From contig NC_133289.1 in the NCBI RefSeq assembly GCF_005239225.2, forward strand, positions 8,749,501-8,813,500: a stretch of DNA of 64,000 nt, written 5' to 3'. Under the pieces are notes generated by a model that was not told where the DNA came from, searched no databases, and saw only the letters and a program-made list of their open reading frames with translations. Made by a program: the position numbers and the translations under genes. This stretch comes from Populus alba. Lineage: Eukaryota > Streptophyta > Magnoliopsida > Malpighiales > Salicaceae. Shown here in pieces: positions 47,199 through 59,393 of this stretch. The first letter of the stretch is position 1, and every line of letters begins with the position of its first letter.

Positions 47199-47284
47199 TC
47201 ACTTAACAACATAATCAAGCAACTACTTAACAACATAATCAAGCAACTAAGATCCTTAATAACAACATAATCAAGCAAAGATCA
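47199..47284. repeat. Three copies of an AACAACATAATCAAGCAA word
   Basis: The word occurs three times within 86 bp with spacings of about 25 and 30 bp. Small local tandem expansion. Confidence 0.8.
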
Positions 47285-47789
47285 TCAATTAGGTGACCAT
47301 TGTCTATAGTAGCTCTACTCAAGATTATTTTTCACTCCTTGGCTTCATATATATATAAATATATAGTTCTTAATTTGTGTTATTTATTGCAACATGTAAT
47401 TAATTAGAAAAAAAGAGAGAGGCTGGCTACTTCACACAAGTTTTTTTAATGCCATGGGAGCCAATGGAAATATATATATGCAGAAGAGCCAGCGTATGGC
47501 CCTATCGATAATTGCAATTAATTATTGTTTATTTGGTTTTGACCCTTTTTATTGGAATTGTTTTAACGTAATATTTTGCATGGTCGTGCTACACATGTCC
47601 AGTTTTTTAAACATTTGCAAAATCTACTCTTTCCTGCTTGCCAGATTGGCTTCCTCAAGTATGCAATCTTTCATGAGGATTTTGGCGTGATTCTCGTTTA
47701 AATAAACAACCCTAGCTAATAACTTTTATTTAAAGATATAATTAAGGAAATGATAGAGTGTGAGGATACGTAGTAAATTTGACTTAGAT

Positions 47790-47975
47790 AGTATTTGAAA
47801 TAATAGTTTTTTTTTAAAGTATTTTTTATTTTAAAATATATTAAAATTAATAATATATAAATTTTATTTTTTTAAAATTTATTTTTGACATAGAACATCA
47901 AATACCAAAATCATAAAATATTATTTAGAACAAAAAAAATAGAAAATAACTTTTGAACACCAAAACAAACACTTT
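47790..47975. repeat. AT-rich dispersed element, copy 6
   Basis: AGTATTTGAAATAATAG head, TATATTAAAATTAATAAT, ACATCAAATACCAAAATC and a CAAAACAAACACTTTGTG tail, which is the clearest CAAACAC-type end in the window. Confidence 0.6.
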
Positions 47976-50294
47976 GTGTGTGTTTTTGTTTTTTTTTTTA
48001 TTAGAGGACAAAGACTACACCTTGAAAGTTGAAACTACACAAATTTAGTCATAAACCACTTGACGCCAAAATTATGGCCCTTTAAATAGTAGGAAAATAA
48101 AGGCAATTAATTAAATACGTAGAGTACTTAAAATATAGCTGCATTCATCACTAGCCATCACTAGAAACACTAGCTTTGGCTCATTATGTTTTTGTGTGGT
48201 CACGAGCAGCCGGCCGAATACTGACGACTCCACATTTCTGGCACTTCCAATCGACAAAAAGAAAAGAAAAGAAAAGAACAAGAAGAGTCTATGACCCTTA
48301 CGAAATAAAAAGAGTCATAAAACTATGAATCAATCCCCCTAATTTTATAAAATAAATTAGATAATTTTCAGTTTCAAAAATTAATTAATTATCTCTTAAT
48401 TAGGTTGACCATTTTAATTTAATATTACTTTGTTTAAAAAATATATTTTCTCTCATCAACTTTTCTATATTATCATCTACTATATTAGAAAATAACATAA
48501 AATGAGAAAAAAATGGTTAAATTACAAATCCCCCGTTCAACAATATATATATATATATATATAATGCGATTATGTACTCCATGAACCGGGAAATTAAGCG
48601 AAATATTCTACACACAGAAATTAACAAACCCATATTTTTGTGGAACGCATATGGAATCAAATCTATTAAACATTTATTAAACCCCTAAGGTCCAGACTGT
48701 ACAATATCCCTAGAAAAGAACAAAGCCAGAGATTGTGGTTCTTGTGCATTTATATAATATAAAGTTTTTATATATCATATATTATATGGAATCAAGATTT
48801 TAGGTTTTCTTATGGCTTTTTTTCTTCAATCAAATCAAAAGGAAAAATTTAGTTTTGTTGATTCTAAAAATATGACTGGTTTTTTTTTTTTTTTTTTTTT
48901 TTTTAATTTTAGGGGTGGGAGTGGGGTTGGGTACTGGAATATGAAATGAGAGGAAAATCCGTTTTAGTTGCAAAAGATCTTAATTTCTGGCTAGTTAAAG
49001 ACTGGCACACCCAGCCCACACCAGCACCTAGATTGATAAATATTTATCACCTCTCATTTCCTGGTAGTTTGCTGGCTGAAGCAAGTCTATTCCAGTAGAA
49101 CGACGTAGCATATATGTATGTATGCTTCTGCAGAGCCAATTGTATCTCGTTTTTTTTTTTTTTTTTATTCGAGTCTTTTCTTGAATATATATTTAAAAAC
49201 AAACCTTCAAAAGAAATCAGCGCTTTATTTTAGACGGTAATTGAATTGAAGTTTCAAAAGTTTTTAAGGGTTTTTTTTGTATAAAACGAAGTTTGAAACG
49301 ACAGCACTGGTCTCAATGGTTGAAAATGAGGGCAAATCCATAAGGCCAGACAGTTGTCAGCATGCCATAGGTCACAATTTAACAACCAGTATTGACTATT
49401 GTAGCGTCATGCTAGGTAGTAGCTAGCGGGACGAATCTTTGAAACTTCTGAGAATAGTTTGGTCAATTACGTGTTTTGAAAACTTTTTTTAGGCAGTTTA
49501 TTCCGTGGCAGTACTTGTGGGCCAAATGATAGGTGGGTTTTTTGTTTTTGTTTTTTTTAGTATTCTCAAAATAAACTTTTTTTGCCTTGATTATTAAATA
49601 GGGTGCTTTGCCATGTTGGAAAACACGATATATATTCATGTCATTATCTTTTTTATGTGATTAATATTATTATGAAAACCAGTTTTTATTTTAATATTTC
49701 TTATTTTTTTAAAAATCTCTTAAATGTATCCACTTGACGTAGAGAATGTGGTATTTTTAAATTTGTTTTATTTTTAATATCAATTAATAGACACACGCGC
49801 GAGTTCATCTTAAAACTTTTAAAATTAAAAAAACATGTTTTGATCTTTGAGACGATGGGAGATCCTGAATAAAGTATTCCCTTCTCTCCATACGTTTACA
49901 GAATTATTTTGCATTCAATTATAAATGATAAACTCTACAATGATATGCAATGCACTTAGAATTTCGTCTGCAACTGCAAATTTAAATGGAATTAATGAAA
50001 ATGTCAAACAAGAAAACTTTCAAAATCAAATATGCAAGTAAGAGATGAAAGACGTGTTCAGTGAGAAATTAAGAGATCAAGAGATATTGAAAACATGGCG
50101 CTTTTTTTTTCTTCCAAGAACTTAAAAGGTTAAATTCTGACATGACATACTACACGGAACTATGTCCTCTTTAAGAAATTAAGTTTAAAAACACCCTATT
50201 TTTTTTTTTTTTAAATACTCTTTACCTGGGGAAAAAGTTCCAAACAAAAGAGAAAAAGCCTTAAACCCCAGAACCTTGTTGCATCCGTCGCCTC

Positions 50295-50301
50295 TATATA
50301 A
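50295..50301 (+). promoter_or_regulatory. TATA box of the SDR2a-type gene
   Basis: TATATAA within CGCCTCTATATAACCCTCC, 145-151 bp upstream of the ATG at 50446. Predicted start of transcription is about 50325-50335, just before the TC tract. Confidence 0.65.
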
Positions 50302-50331
50302 CCCTCCACCGTATTGCTATCCTTACCAACA

Positions 50332-50335
<4 letters not shown>

Positions 50336-50399
<64 letters not shown>
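50336..50399. repeat. (TC)32 microsatellite, probably in the 5'UTR of the SDR gene
   Basis: An uninterrupted 64-bp TC run between the TATA box and the start codon, ending 46 bp before the ATG. The longest simple repeat in the window. Confidence 0.95.
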
Positions 50400-50403
<4 letters not shown>

Positions 50404-50445
50404 TCTCTTTCCCTCTCACATACAGTTTTTCTACTGTGATAAATC

Positions 50446-51534
50446 ATGCCTGCTCAAGTGATGCAAGAGAAAACCCTTCAAAGCGTTCATGTCTTGGGAA
50501 GGGAAAAGTCGACAGAAAACAGCACTCGCTCTCCTGGAAGGTATTTGCTCCTTTACCTTAATTTCTTAATTTGTGTTTCCATATCTATGTTCTCTAGCTT
50601 TTCTTTATACCAGCTAGAAACCGTAAGGAAGGGAATTAATTAGTACCTAGCTAGGTTGAATGTTTAAAACATCAAAGGTCTTTGTTCAAATTGTTCGGTG
50701 CTGTTGTGTAGATTGGAGGGAAGAGTTGCAATAGTCACAGGCGGTGCGCGAGGAATTGGAGAGGCCATAGTAAGACTTTTTGCAAGGCAAGGTGCCAGAG
50801 TAGTCATTGCTGATGTTGAGGATGCTCTTGGAACTTCGCTCGTAAACTCATTAGCCCCTTCAGTTTCCTTTGTTCATTGTGATGTTAGCTTAGAAAAAGA
50901 CATTGAGAACCTGATAAACTCCACGATTTCTCAATATGGTAAGTTGGATATTCTTTTCAACAATGCTGGGGTGCTTGGAAATCAATCAAAGAACAAGAGC
51001 ATTGTTGATTTTGATGTAGACGAATTTGACCGTGTCATGCATGTGAATGTTAGAGGAATGGCACTAGGAATTAAGCACGCAGCACGAGTGATGATTCCTA
51101 GAGGAGATGGGTGTATTATTTCCACAGCTAGTGTGGCTGGTGTCATGGGAGGGCTTGGTCCTCATGCTTACACAGCTTCAAAGCATGCCATTGTTGGACT
51201 CACAAAGAACACAGCTTGTGAGCTTGGCCGGTATGGAATTCGAGTTAATTGCATTTCTCCATTTGGGGTGGCCACATCTATGCTTGTTAATGCCTGGAGA
51301 AGTAGTGGCGAAGAGGAAGATTCCTTGAATTTTGGACTGCCTAGTGAAAAGGAAGTGGAGAAGATGGAGGACTTTGTTAGAGGGCTGGCTAACCTAAAAG
51401 GTCCAACTCTAAGGGCTAGAGATATAGCTGAAGCTGCTCTTTATCTAGCTAGCGATGAATCAAAGTATGTCAGTGGTCATAATCTTGTTGTGGACGGTGG
51501 AATCACAACTTCAACAAATTGTGTTGGGTTGTAA
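50446..51534 (+). CDS. Short-chain dehydrogenase/reductase, SDR110C (SDR2a-like)
   Basis: Two exons: 50446..50540 and 50712..51534 (918 nt, 305 residues). Exon 1 ([20 protein letters not shown]) joins in phase at [15 protein letters not shown]; the donor is AAG|GTATTT and the acceptor GTGTAG|ATTGG. Classical SDR motifs are all present: cofactor loop TGGARGIG (41-48), Asp66 in VVIADVED favouring NAD(H), NNAG (115-118), catalytic Ser172 in [12 protein letters not shown], and YTASK with Tyr185 and Lys189. The MPAQV start and the [15 protein letters not shown] and [18 protein letters not shown] regions match Arabidopsis SDR2a (At3g51680), a relative of ABA2 and of momilactone/isopiperitenol-type dehydrogenases. 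The substrate is not predictable from sequence. The longer second-exon frame beginning MLLCR at 50698 starts in the intron and is not the start. Confidence 0.93.
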
Positions 51535-53910
51535 TACTTTTAGAGAATGTATCTCTCTCTCTATCTCTCCCTTTTATTTTATTTTTCACTTGAAGCTCAA
51601 TGGTTGACAAAGCCTTGTGTGAGGAATATTCCATTCAATCAATTAAATTAGTTTTCAGACTTTTCGCTACCAGGAAGAATTGAACTCAGCCCGATTTCTA
51701 GGCAATTGTTTACCGAAAGAAATCCATACAAATTCCAAAGCTCTGTGTAATGCTGGTTAGCCAAAGTATATAATCTCCCTTATTTTTTTCTTCTAGCTTA
51801 AAATGTGCGATTTCTAGTTCCAAACTACAAGTTTTTTTTAAAAGTAGCACAATAAAAGATTTTTTTTTTTTTAAATAACATAATTAAAAACTTATTTGAA
51901 GAAACAACATAATCTGAAGAGTTGAAGAGTTAAAGTTGACACCCTACGACTATAAAAAGTCACATGTGTTAATTGCAACTTATTCAATATATATATATAT
52001 ATTTTGCTGAAGCAATTTCTCCAACTTCTCAACATTCTATTAAAATACCAAGCAACTTAACAAATAAGATCAATTCAACTATATAGGGATTTGAATTAAA
52101 AAGAAATGAAAAGCAAGAAGTTGATTATCCATGTGTTAGAATGATTTTTTATTCATTTATAATTGAATTGATATTATCTTATTAATTAAGTTTGTTGAGT
52201 TGGTTGTTTTTTATAAAGAGATTCAAGAGGCTAGAGAAATTTTCTCAACCACATTTATTTAAAAGAGGTCTAAAGTTGCAAATGAGACATGGAACTTTAG
52301 AGTTGTAAACGTCAATTGTAATTACTCAAACTATATTATTTTTTTTAAATAAATTTTTAATTATGTTGTTTTTCCAAATTTTCTTTCTTAGTGGGATATT
52401 TAAAAAAAATAAAAAAATCTAATGATTTTAATGTGAAAGAATCAATCACTTACATCATTGCAAAATGTCATCAAATCACATTTAATTAATTAATTGATTA
52501 ATGGATCTTAGAAGTTAAAGGATTTTTTTTGAAAACTAACATAGTTCCAAGAAAGTTGATAGGAAATGACACAATTTTGAGAAGTTTTGAGAAAATGACA
52601 TAGTTTGTAAAGAATCGTTGTTGGAAATCATGGCTATTGAAGAATCGTTATTTAGAATAACTATAATATTCCATATTGACAGGTGAGGACTTAGGGAGGG
52701 CTTTATATAAACATGCTTACCTTAACTAGTATAAGACGCGTTTTGAGGCCATACGTGGCTAACAATAACAAATCCGTGAGGCCTGTGAGCCAAAGCGGAT
52801 AATATCTTATTAGTACAGTGGGGTGTTACAATAACAATTTAAATAAAAACCGTAATTCAAAATCGTGGTTTTAATGCAATTGCTATTCCTAATAGCGAAT
52901 CTTTAACAAATGCGATTCAAAATAACGATTTCATATATGTTATTAAACATATATATTATGTTGTTCAGATTAAAAATATTTTTCATGGAAATCTTAATTA
53001 ATAAGTTTCATTGTTTTATTAACAAATGGTATGCGGGTAGATATTTTAAACATAATCCAACCCACATTTTATCATTTTATTGTAGCGAGTTAGAAATACA
53101 ACAGTCAAATTAGGTATGTTGATAAATAATGAGAATTAATTATTTGCGTTGATATTCAATTTTTTGGTTATTGGTAAATGTTGGGAAATAATTTCTCATG
53201 GGTTGATATTAGTAAATGATGAAAATTAATCACTTGTGTTAATGTTTATGCATATCAACCATAGATTTATAGACATCAGTTGTCTTTCATATCATTTGAG
53301 CTTATTGAGATGCATTGTCTGAACCTTGTAATGCGATAATTTAGCTTTAAGTAACACATCTTGTCTGACATAGATACAAATTATCAGTTGTATTTCATTA
53401 GTCGTTCGGGTGGGCACGTTCATTATAATTGGATGATCCACCATCTCCAACATGTATTGATGTGGGATGCATGGATAGCGGTTGGTTAGCGATTGTAAAC
53501 ACCTGTAATTGTCATTAGCGGTTATTAATAAAACCACGTTTTTCAATAGTAGTTGAGTCAAAAGTGTGCTCTTTTCCAAATACTTTTCTCTTATGTACTA
53601 TTTTTTAAAAAAGTTTTATCAAACTGTGCTAGTTTGATAAAAGAGCCAAATTAAAAAGGGTTGTTTAGTCTAAACTACTAGTTGTTTAATGATAGATGTG
53701 ATATATTGCATGGTAGAATAACAACCCTTATAGAGTTGGGTATTTTTTCTTATTAACATGACTTTTAAAAAATTTAGTAAAATAACATAATTTAATTTTT
53801 TTTTTTGATGAAATAAAGTAGTTGGTACATGTCAAGATTAAGAAAAACGACATTTAAAGTGATAGCTAATAGGAAGGTGACATTTCAAAAAAAATATTAA
53901 ATGGACTGCA
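51535..53910. other. 3'UTR of SDR gene, then AT-rich intergenic DNA
   Basis: A CT-rich 3'UTR-like stretch runs to about 51660. Beyond it no gene is supported; the minus frame at 53292-53579 (95 codons) is unrecognised and sits in AT-rich, repeat-like DNA. Confidence 0.5.
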
Positions 53911-54200
53911 TAAATTACAATGAGAGATGAGAAAAGAGAGAGAAAAGACTTGAGAGGCACATTAAAGCTCTAATTACAAAACCATTGAAAAGATGTTGAT
54001 GATATAACTTTAATGATATTAAGAAAAGGCACCAATGATGATCGAACTAGGCCACACTTACCACCCAAAGATGGCAAATGACTTTTTTTTTGTGTATTTA
54101 ACAGTAAATGTGACCCACTTTAGTCACAATTAGGCTTTCCTTGGAATTCCTTCAAGGTTTTTTTTCTTTATTTCCTTTTATCTCTCATCTCTCTTTAAAT
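53911..54200. mobile_element. Foldback MITE-like element, first copy
   Basis: Left end TAAATTACAATGAGAGATGA and right end, inverted, TAAAGAGAGATGAGAGATAA. The interior shares ordered words with the next element (GAGAGGCACATTAAAGCTC.AATTACAA, TTTAATGATATTAAG.AAAGG, GGCCACACTT). Non-coding, about 290 bp. Confidence 0.6.
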
Positions 54201-54282
54201 TATGATGAGAAGAGAGAAAAGAGAAGAGAAAAAAAATATAATAAAGAGCCTAGAGGCATACTAAAGCTTCGATTACAACACT

Positions 54283-55744
54283 CACTACCAGAAAATCAAT
54301 AAATACAAACGGAAATACCAAGTAAATATTTTTGTCGATAAATTTCCAAGGGATTTTACTAACGGAAATGTTCCCTCGGTATATACTGAGGGGATTACCG
54401 TGGGAAAAAAAAATAAAATAAAGCAAACAAATAAATAATGACGTGTTATTTTTACCAACGAAATTACTGACAGACTAAATTCTATTGGTAAAATCCATCA
54501 GTAAATCCGTTGGTAAACTGTGAACATTATTCATCATGTTAATTACAAAGGGAATCACCGACGGAATTTTCCAGAGAACTCCAGAACTATTCACTTTCCA
54601 ATTGCATTGTTAATTGTTGTTCTTTACGGACAAAATCACCAACGGATTGAAAAGTCGTCGGTGTTATTTGGCGGTTTTCTGGAAAAATTCAATTGATTTA
54701 AATTTTTTCATTTAAATATTATAGACGTAATCACCGACGGATTGAAAAATCGTTGATAATTGTTGGCGGTTTTTGAAAACTTTTTACGAAGTTGAAAATT
54801 TAAATTAAATATTACCGATGGAATTACTGACGGAATAATTAAAAAATATTAATATTCAATTATCCGTCGGTAAATCCGTCGCTAATGCGCCCCAATAAAA
54901 AACCTGAATCCGCTTATTTCAGAAGAGACAGACTCATTTATTCTTCTTCTTCTTCTTCACTATGTGTAAAAAACATCAATATCTATTTCCTTCTCTTCTT
55001 TTCTCTCCTCATCTCCTTCTCTTTTCTTCCATGCTCGGGTATGTCTTCTTCTTCTTTCTTCTTTTATCCTTTTAGTTTTTTTAATTAATATGCTTTACGA
55101 ATTTGTTTTTCTCTCCTTAGCTTCACTTGCAAGTACATTAAGGTAAGATTTTCTTTTTTCATGATTTTTTTCACTATATTTGTTTTTTATTTTATTTTTA
55201 ATTGCTTTTGTTCTTAATAATTGTATAATTTTGTTGTGAGATTTTTTTTTTCTCATATGAGATCAATTTTTAGTTGATTTATTTATAGGATTTTTTAAAT
55301 TTTTAGCAATTGCATCTTCATTTTTTCATATGAATTTTTTTAGTTGAATTTATTTTTTTTGTTTTATTTATTTGATGCAAATTTGTTTGAGTTGATTTTC
55401 TTATTATTTTTTCCAAGCATTTTGAGTATATATTATACAGTGTTGATTTATGTTAATTTAATTATTTTATAAAATGAATTTTTTTAAAATGTTTTTAAAT
55501 ATTTATCGATGGAAATTTCCATCGGTAAATCCGTTGGTAAATCCATCGGTAATAAAAAAATATTATTACCAATGCGTCTGTTCCGTCAGTAAATCCGTCG
55601 GTAATAATATTTTTTTATTACCAACAAAAGATTCACCAACAAATAATTTCCGTCGGTGTTTTCGTGAGTAAATTAATTACAGATGAAATATGTGTCATAC
55701 GCAGATGGAAAATTCCATCGGTAAAACTATTAAATCTTGTAGTG
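54283..55744. mobile_element. Non-autonomous CACTA (En/Spm) transposon, 1462 bp
   Basis: Begins CACTACCAGAAAA and ends ATCTTGTAGTG, the inverted CACTA termini. It is flanked on both sides by ACT (54280-54282 and 55745-55747), the 3-bp target duplication expected for this superfamily. Subterminal regions carry many CCGTCGGTAA-type repeats in both orientations (for example near 54510, 54555, 54643, 54729, 54815, 54862, 55504, 55579, 55650). The interior (about 54890-55450) is T-rich and holds only the unassigned frame 54885-55088. No transposase is present, so mobility would need a partner element. Confidence 0.9.
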
Positions 55745-55791
55745 ACTATTGGTATCATTAAAAAAATTTTGACTAGATGAATCTAATGATA

Positions 55792-55914
55792 TCAAAGAAG
55801 GTCAACAACAAGGATTGAAGTGGGGCACACTTGTCGTCAAAGGCAAGTGAGCCACTCGCCACTTTCAGGTATCAAGTGTGCCCCACTACGGTTACCATTA
55901 TTGTCCTTCTTTGA
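55792..55914. other. Potential 123-nt hairpin in the MITE centre
   Basis: TCAAAGAAGG (55792-55801) pairs with CCTTCTTTGA (55905-55914). GTGGGGCACACTTG (55820-55833) pairs perfectly with CAAGTGTGCCCCAC (55873-55886). GGCAAGTG pairs with CACTCGCC across the loop AGC with one mismatch. A transcript would form a long stem; it is part of the foldback element. Confidence 0.75.
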
Positions 55915-56004
55915 CGATGTTATAATTAGAGTTTCGGTATATCTTTGGGGCTTTTATGTTTTTCTTCTATTTTTTCCTCTTTTCTATCTTCTCATCATAA
56001 TTTA

Positions 56005-57019
56005 TGCCAACTAATTTCATAATTTCTTTTACATTTGATGCTTCTGAATTGTGACAAGTTTGAATATACTATTTTCCAATTGTAACATGTATAAATTGTG
56101 TTATTTCACCTTTTTTTTTTGTATATACAAATTGTATTATATTGTCAATTTTCTTAAACAATCCTAATTTTAAAATAACATCTACAAATTTACCATAACT
56201 AATTAGGTCCATTTTCCACCTTGCTTTTTCTTCTAAGATGTTTGGTAGAGCTCAAATAAAAAAGGGTTGTTTTAACTAATGAAGAACAACTATCTTGCAA
56301 AAGAAAACCTACAACCTCAAGTAAGTCCTATGTATATATTTGGTAAGTTGTTGCTATGTTGAATTTTAAGTTTTGACTAATTAGCCAATCACTAGCATGA
56401 TTTATTTTTTTGGTGGTATTATTTCTACTCACAAAATTATTATTTCTTATAAGAAGAACACTAATAATTTTACAGTAGGAAAATAAAATGTTTTTTTTTT
56501 GGAATAACCAAAATAAAATCTGAATGTAGTGTTTTAGAGGAAAAAGCCAAATACACTATGCTTTATTTAAGTAAATTAATTAATGTTGATATTAAATAAT
56601 ATTATTTATGAAAAAACATGAGTTAAAGGGCTACTTGGTCCACGAGAAATTTGAAAATTTCTTTTAGAAAAATAAGAATAATACTATTTCTTTCAGTGAT
56701 AATTTTCTTTCATCTTTAGCTTGAGGTTGACTCTTTGATTATATACTATATTTTCAAATGAATTTATTACCTTTTTTAGTTATGAAAAAAAATATTTAAT
56801 TCAATTTTTTTAAATAAATATATATAAATATCAATTAAATTGGAGTTGTTGAATTGAAGACAAGGTGTTAGATTACAAGGTTTGAGTACAAATAAAAAAG
56901 ATAGACCTCAACCTTTATATTTGTAACTTTTAAGAAACTTCATAACTAATTTATGATATTCAAATCAATCACAAACTAATAAAAATATTTTTTTTTCTCA
57001 CTCCTTATAATGAATCTAT
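56005..57019. other. AT-rich intergenic DNA, no gene
   Basis: Nothing recognised beyond simple AT-rich sequence. Confidence 0.5.
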
Positions 57020-59393
57020 TATGCAGAAATTGAGGAAATTGTAATGTAACTCAATATAAACCAATATTATGCAGACAAAGACACAAAGCAATTTTTACAT
57101 AAAAAATCTCCTCTATGTTGGAGAAACAATCATGGGACTGTAGTCCATCCAAAATCTCCACTATCAATAAATAATAAGTTACAACTATTTTATTTAGATA
57201 AAATTAGATGCATACAATCTCAAGAATAACCTCTCAACAATAAAAAAAAATTCATAAAAGATTTTAGAAAATCTCATCATATATTTATGGTTACTATTCA
57301 TGACCAAAACCACCAATTAGACTACTCCAAATCCTATCTTAACAATTTTGAATATATATAAATCTTGGTATCATGAACATGTATACAAATTTTCAGCTTA
57401 ATCAAACTATGAATGACTTCAATAAAAGCATTTGATCAAAACTGAATGGATCTCTAAAATATTATTTTGGATGCTATGATTTTTGGACTTTTCTATTTGT
57501 TTTCTTTGTATAAAACACGGTAAATAAGGTTTAAAAACCCTAAAAAAAAGTGGCGCTCTATCTCTTTCTTATATAGGTTTAATGATCCTTGACACGACCA
57601 AAAGCTTGATGTCTTTTCCCAAGTGCAGGAGTGTCGAAGTAATAAATAACCCGGCAAGACCGGGGTCGAACCACAGAGAGGTTAATTGTATAAATTATAA
57701 ATAACAAAACAACAACAACAACAACAACAATAATAACAATAGTAATTACAATACTCAGTACGTGGCGTTGTTACACCTGAGAATGATCCAAAAGACCGGG
57801 TCACAGGTTTCCAGCCTATATACTGAGTTTATGAAAAGATCAAAGGGATATATTACAGAATGTAAATAACAACAATAACAATAATAATAATAACAATAGT
57901 AGTAGTAGTAGTAATAGAAGAAGATGAAGAAATTAATGAGAACTTTGAGTTGGAAGATTAATGTAAGGATTAACCAATGATAAAAACGAATGTCAAGGTT
58001 AGAGGATCCACTAACGGTACTTCAAACAAGTATAATATAAACTCTTATTACTCAATTGGAAATCACACATAAAGGAGGTTCCCATCAGATTATAAATTGT
58101 TAACATGATTACATTAGTTATCTTATTCGAATAAAGCTAATACTTGTAAATGTTGGCAGGCATTCATGATTATAACTTATGTTAACAACAAATCAAGTCC
58201 CTTTCATAGCTCAGGTGTCGGTTATACCATACAGTATGGGCTATGAAAGTACCAAGTATTTGTTGTACCAAGTGTTATACAACATAAATCTAGATTAACC
58301 ATTTAACAAGCAAAGTATTAAAAGTGAACAAGATAACAAATATAAAACATGTTAGTTTCCAACGTTAAGGTCCATGTTAAGTTTATATTATACTTATTCT
58401 TACACCATTAGTGTACCCTTTTCACCTTGACATAATTAACTTAGCTAAACATAATGAAAGAAAGAAACATAAATGAACAAGGTAAGAACATAAATGAGAA
58501 AGAAGTTAACTAAGTAAACGAAAGGAAATGAAGTGCATAAACTTGATATTAATGAAAGAAAAACATAAGCAATACAAAGAGAGAAAACAAGAGCATGATC
58601 TTGATCTGGAAACCAAGATGCCTCAATACATGGTAAGTGCCTCCTTTTATAGGCCAAAATTTGGAACTATTGATTTGTTGACTAATTGATGAGTGGGTGG
58701 CCACATCTTGACTAGATAACAATCCTTATCTTCTTGTCTGATCAAGACGTCATTGCTAACATCATAATTTGCCCAGAATCCTCAAGAATGTTCTAGGAAA
58801 TTGTCTCGGCTTTCCAACAAAAAAAAGATGAGGTCATTTGGACTTCTAGAACTCAAGATATGGGCTGAACACTAAATAGTGTTTGGGCTGCAGGACAGCT
58901 TCGGACTTCTTCGTTGTTCCTTCAATTTGGACTTCAAAACGACCTTTTCAAATCTTGGGCTCCTCATGAAAGTTGTAGGCTTTTGTCTTACCTTTCCATC
59001 CATATAAAGTGGACCTAAATCCGAAATCTAGAGCTCCAGATATGATCCAATTACCGAGCAATGTTCCGGTTTGGACTGCACCGACATCTCTTTTCTAAGT
59101 TTGGCCATCTCTTTGTCCTTTAACTTTCAATGCTTAAACTCATCAATCAATCCTTTTATTTATGTGATAGTCCTGCATTTAAAATGAGAATTTACCATAA
59201 ATTAAGGTATCTTATAATATCAAACTTGTTATTATAAAACATGCTTTAGTTAAGGAGTTATTGATACTTCAAGTGCAAAATGATGATATAAAACCTTGAT
59301 AAACATGCACTTTTAAGTACTAATCAATCCTATATGGACTAAACAAAACACAAATAGGCTATCCTCTATATAGGAGGGAAACTCAACCCAACA
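57020..59393 (-). mobile_element. Ty1/copia-type LTR, split by a solo LTR
   Basis: On the minus strand a purine tract AAAGGGGAGA precedes TGTTGGGTTGAGTTTCCC (start at 59393). The same LTR resumes after the insertion with CCTATATAAGAAAGAGATAG and ends near 57020 with TTCCTCAATTTCTGCA. The interior holds GTGGAGATTTT.GGATGG.CTACAG, a word I associate with copia LTRs. Without the insert the LTR would be roughly 640 bp. The far end is approximate. Confidence 0.6.
57590..59326 (-). mobile_element. Solo LTR, 1737 bp, with 5-bp target duplication ATCCT
   Basis: Starts TGACACGACC (57590) and ends GTACTAATCA (59326), the TG..CA ends of LTRs. The flanks are ATCCT on both sides (57585-57589 and 59327-59331). 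No gag, pol, primer-binding or purine-tract sequence lies inside, so it is a solo LTR or a small non-coding element. Orientation minus is inferred from a start TGATTAGTACTTAAAAGTGC and an end GGTCGTGTCA. Inside are the words AACCCGGCAAGACCGGGGTC and AACCACAGAGAGG, (AAC)n, (AAT)n and (AGT)n tracts. Short frames in it are not genes. Confidence 0.8.

Larger units (their letters stand above)
45951..50290. other. Gene-poor AT-rich DNA upstream of the SDR gene
   Basis: No coding exon recognised. Contains a MITE-like copy at 47790, short repeats near 47.2 kb, a (TA)n at 48545-48562, and lower-AT patches at 48140-48260 and 49300-49450 that may hold distal SDR promoter elements. Confidence 0.5.
54196..56004. 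mobile_element. Foldback MITE-like element, second copy, split by a CACTA transposon
   Basis: Ends are an 18-bp perfect inverted repeat TAAATTATGATGAGAAGA (54196-54213 and, inverted, 55987-56004), flanked by or including TA. Without the 1462-bp CACTA insert and one ACT duplicate, the element is about 344 bp. Its arms remain complementary inwards (AAAGAAGG, GTGGGGCACACTTG), ending in a small stem GGCAAGTG/CACTCGCC. TA at both outer ends fits a mariner/Stowaway-like target, though this is not proven. Confidence 0.7.

Noticed and set aside
54885..55088. A 67-codon frame inside the CACTA element.
   Set aside because: Ser- and Phe-rich translation of a TTC-repeat region; no transposase or captured gene could be recognised.
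55820..56014. A 64-codon frame at the right side of the foldback element.
   Set aside because: It runs through the inverted-repeat arm and has no protein similarity that I recognise.
57640..57690. ACCGGGGTCGAACCACAG resembles a tRNA T-loop.
   Set aside because: No acceptor, D or anticodon arms fit around it; it is part of the solo LTR.
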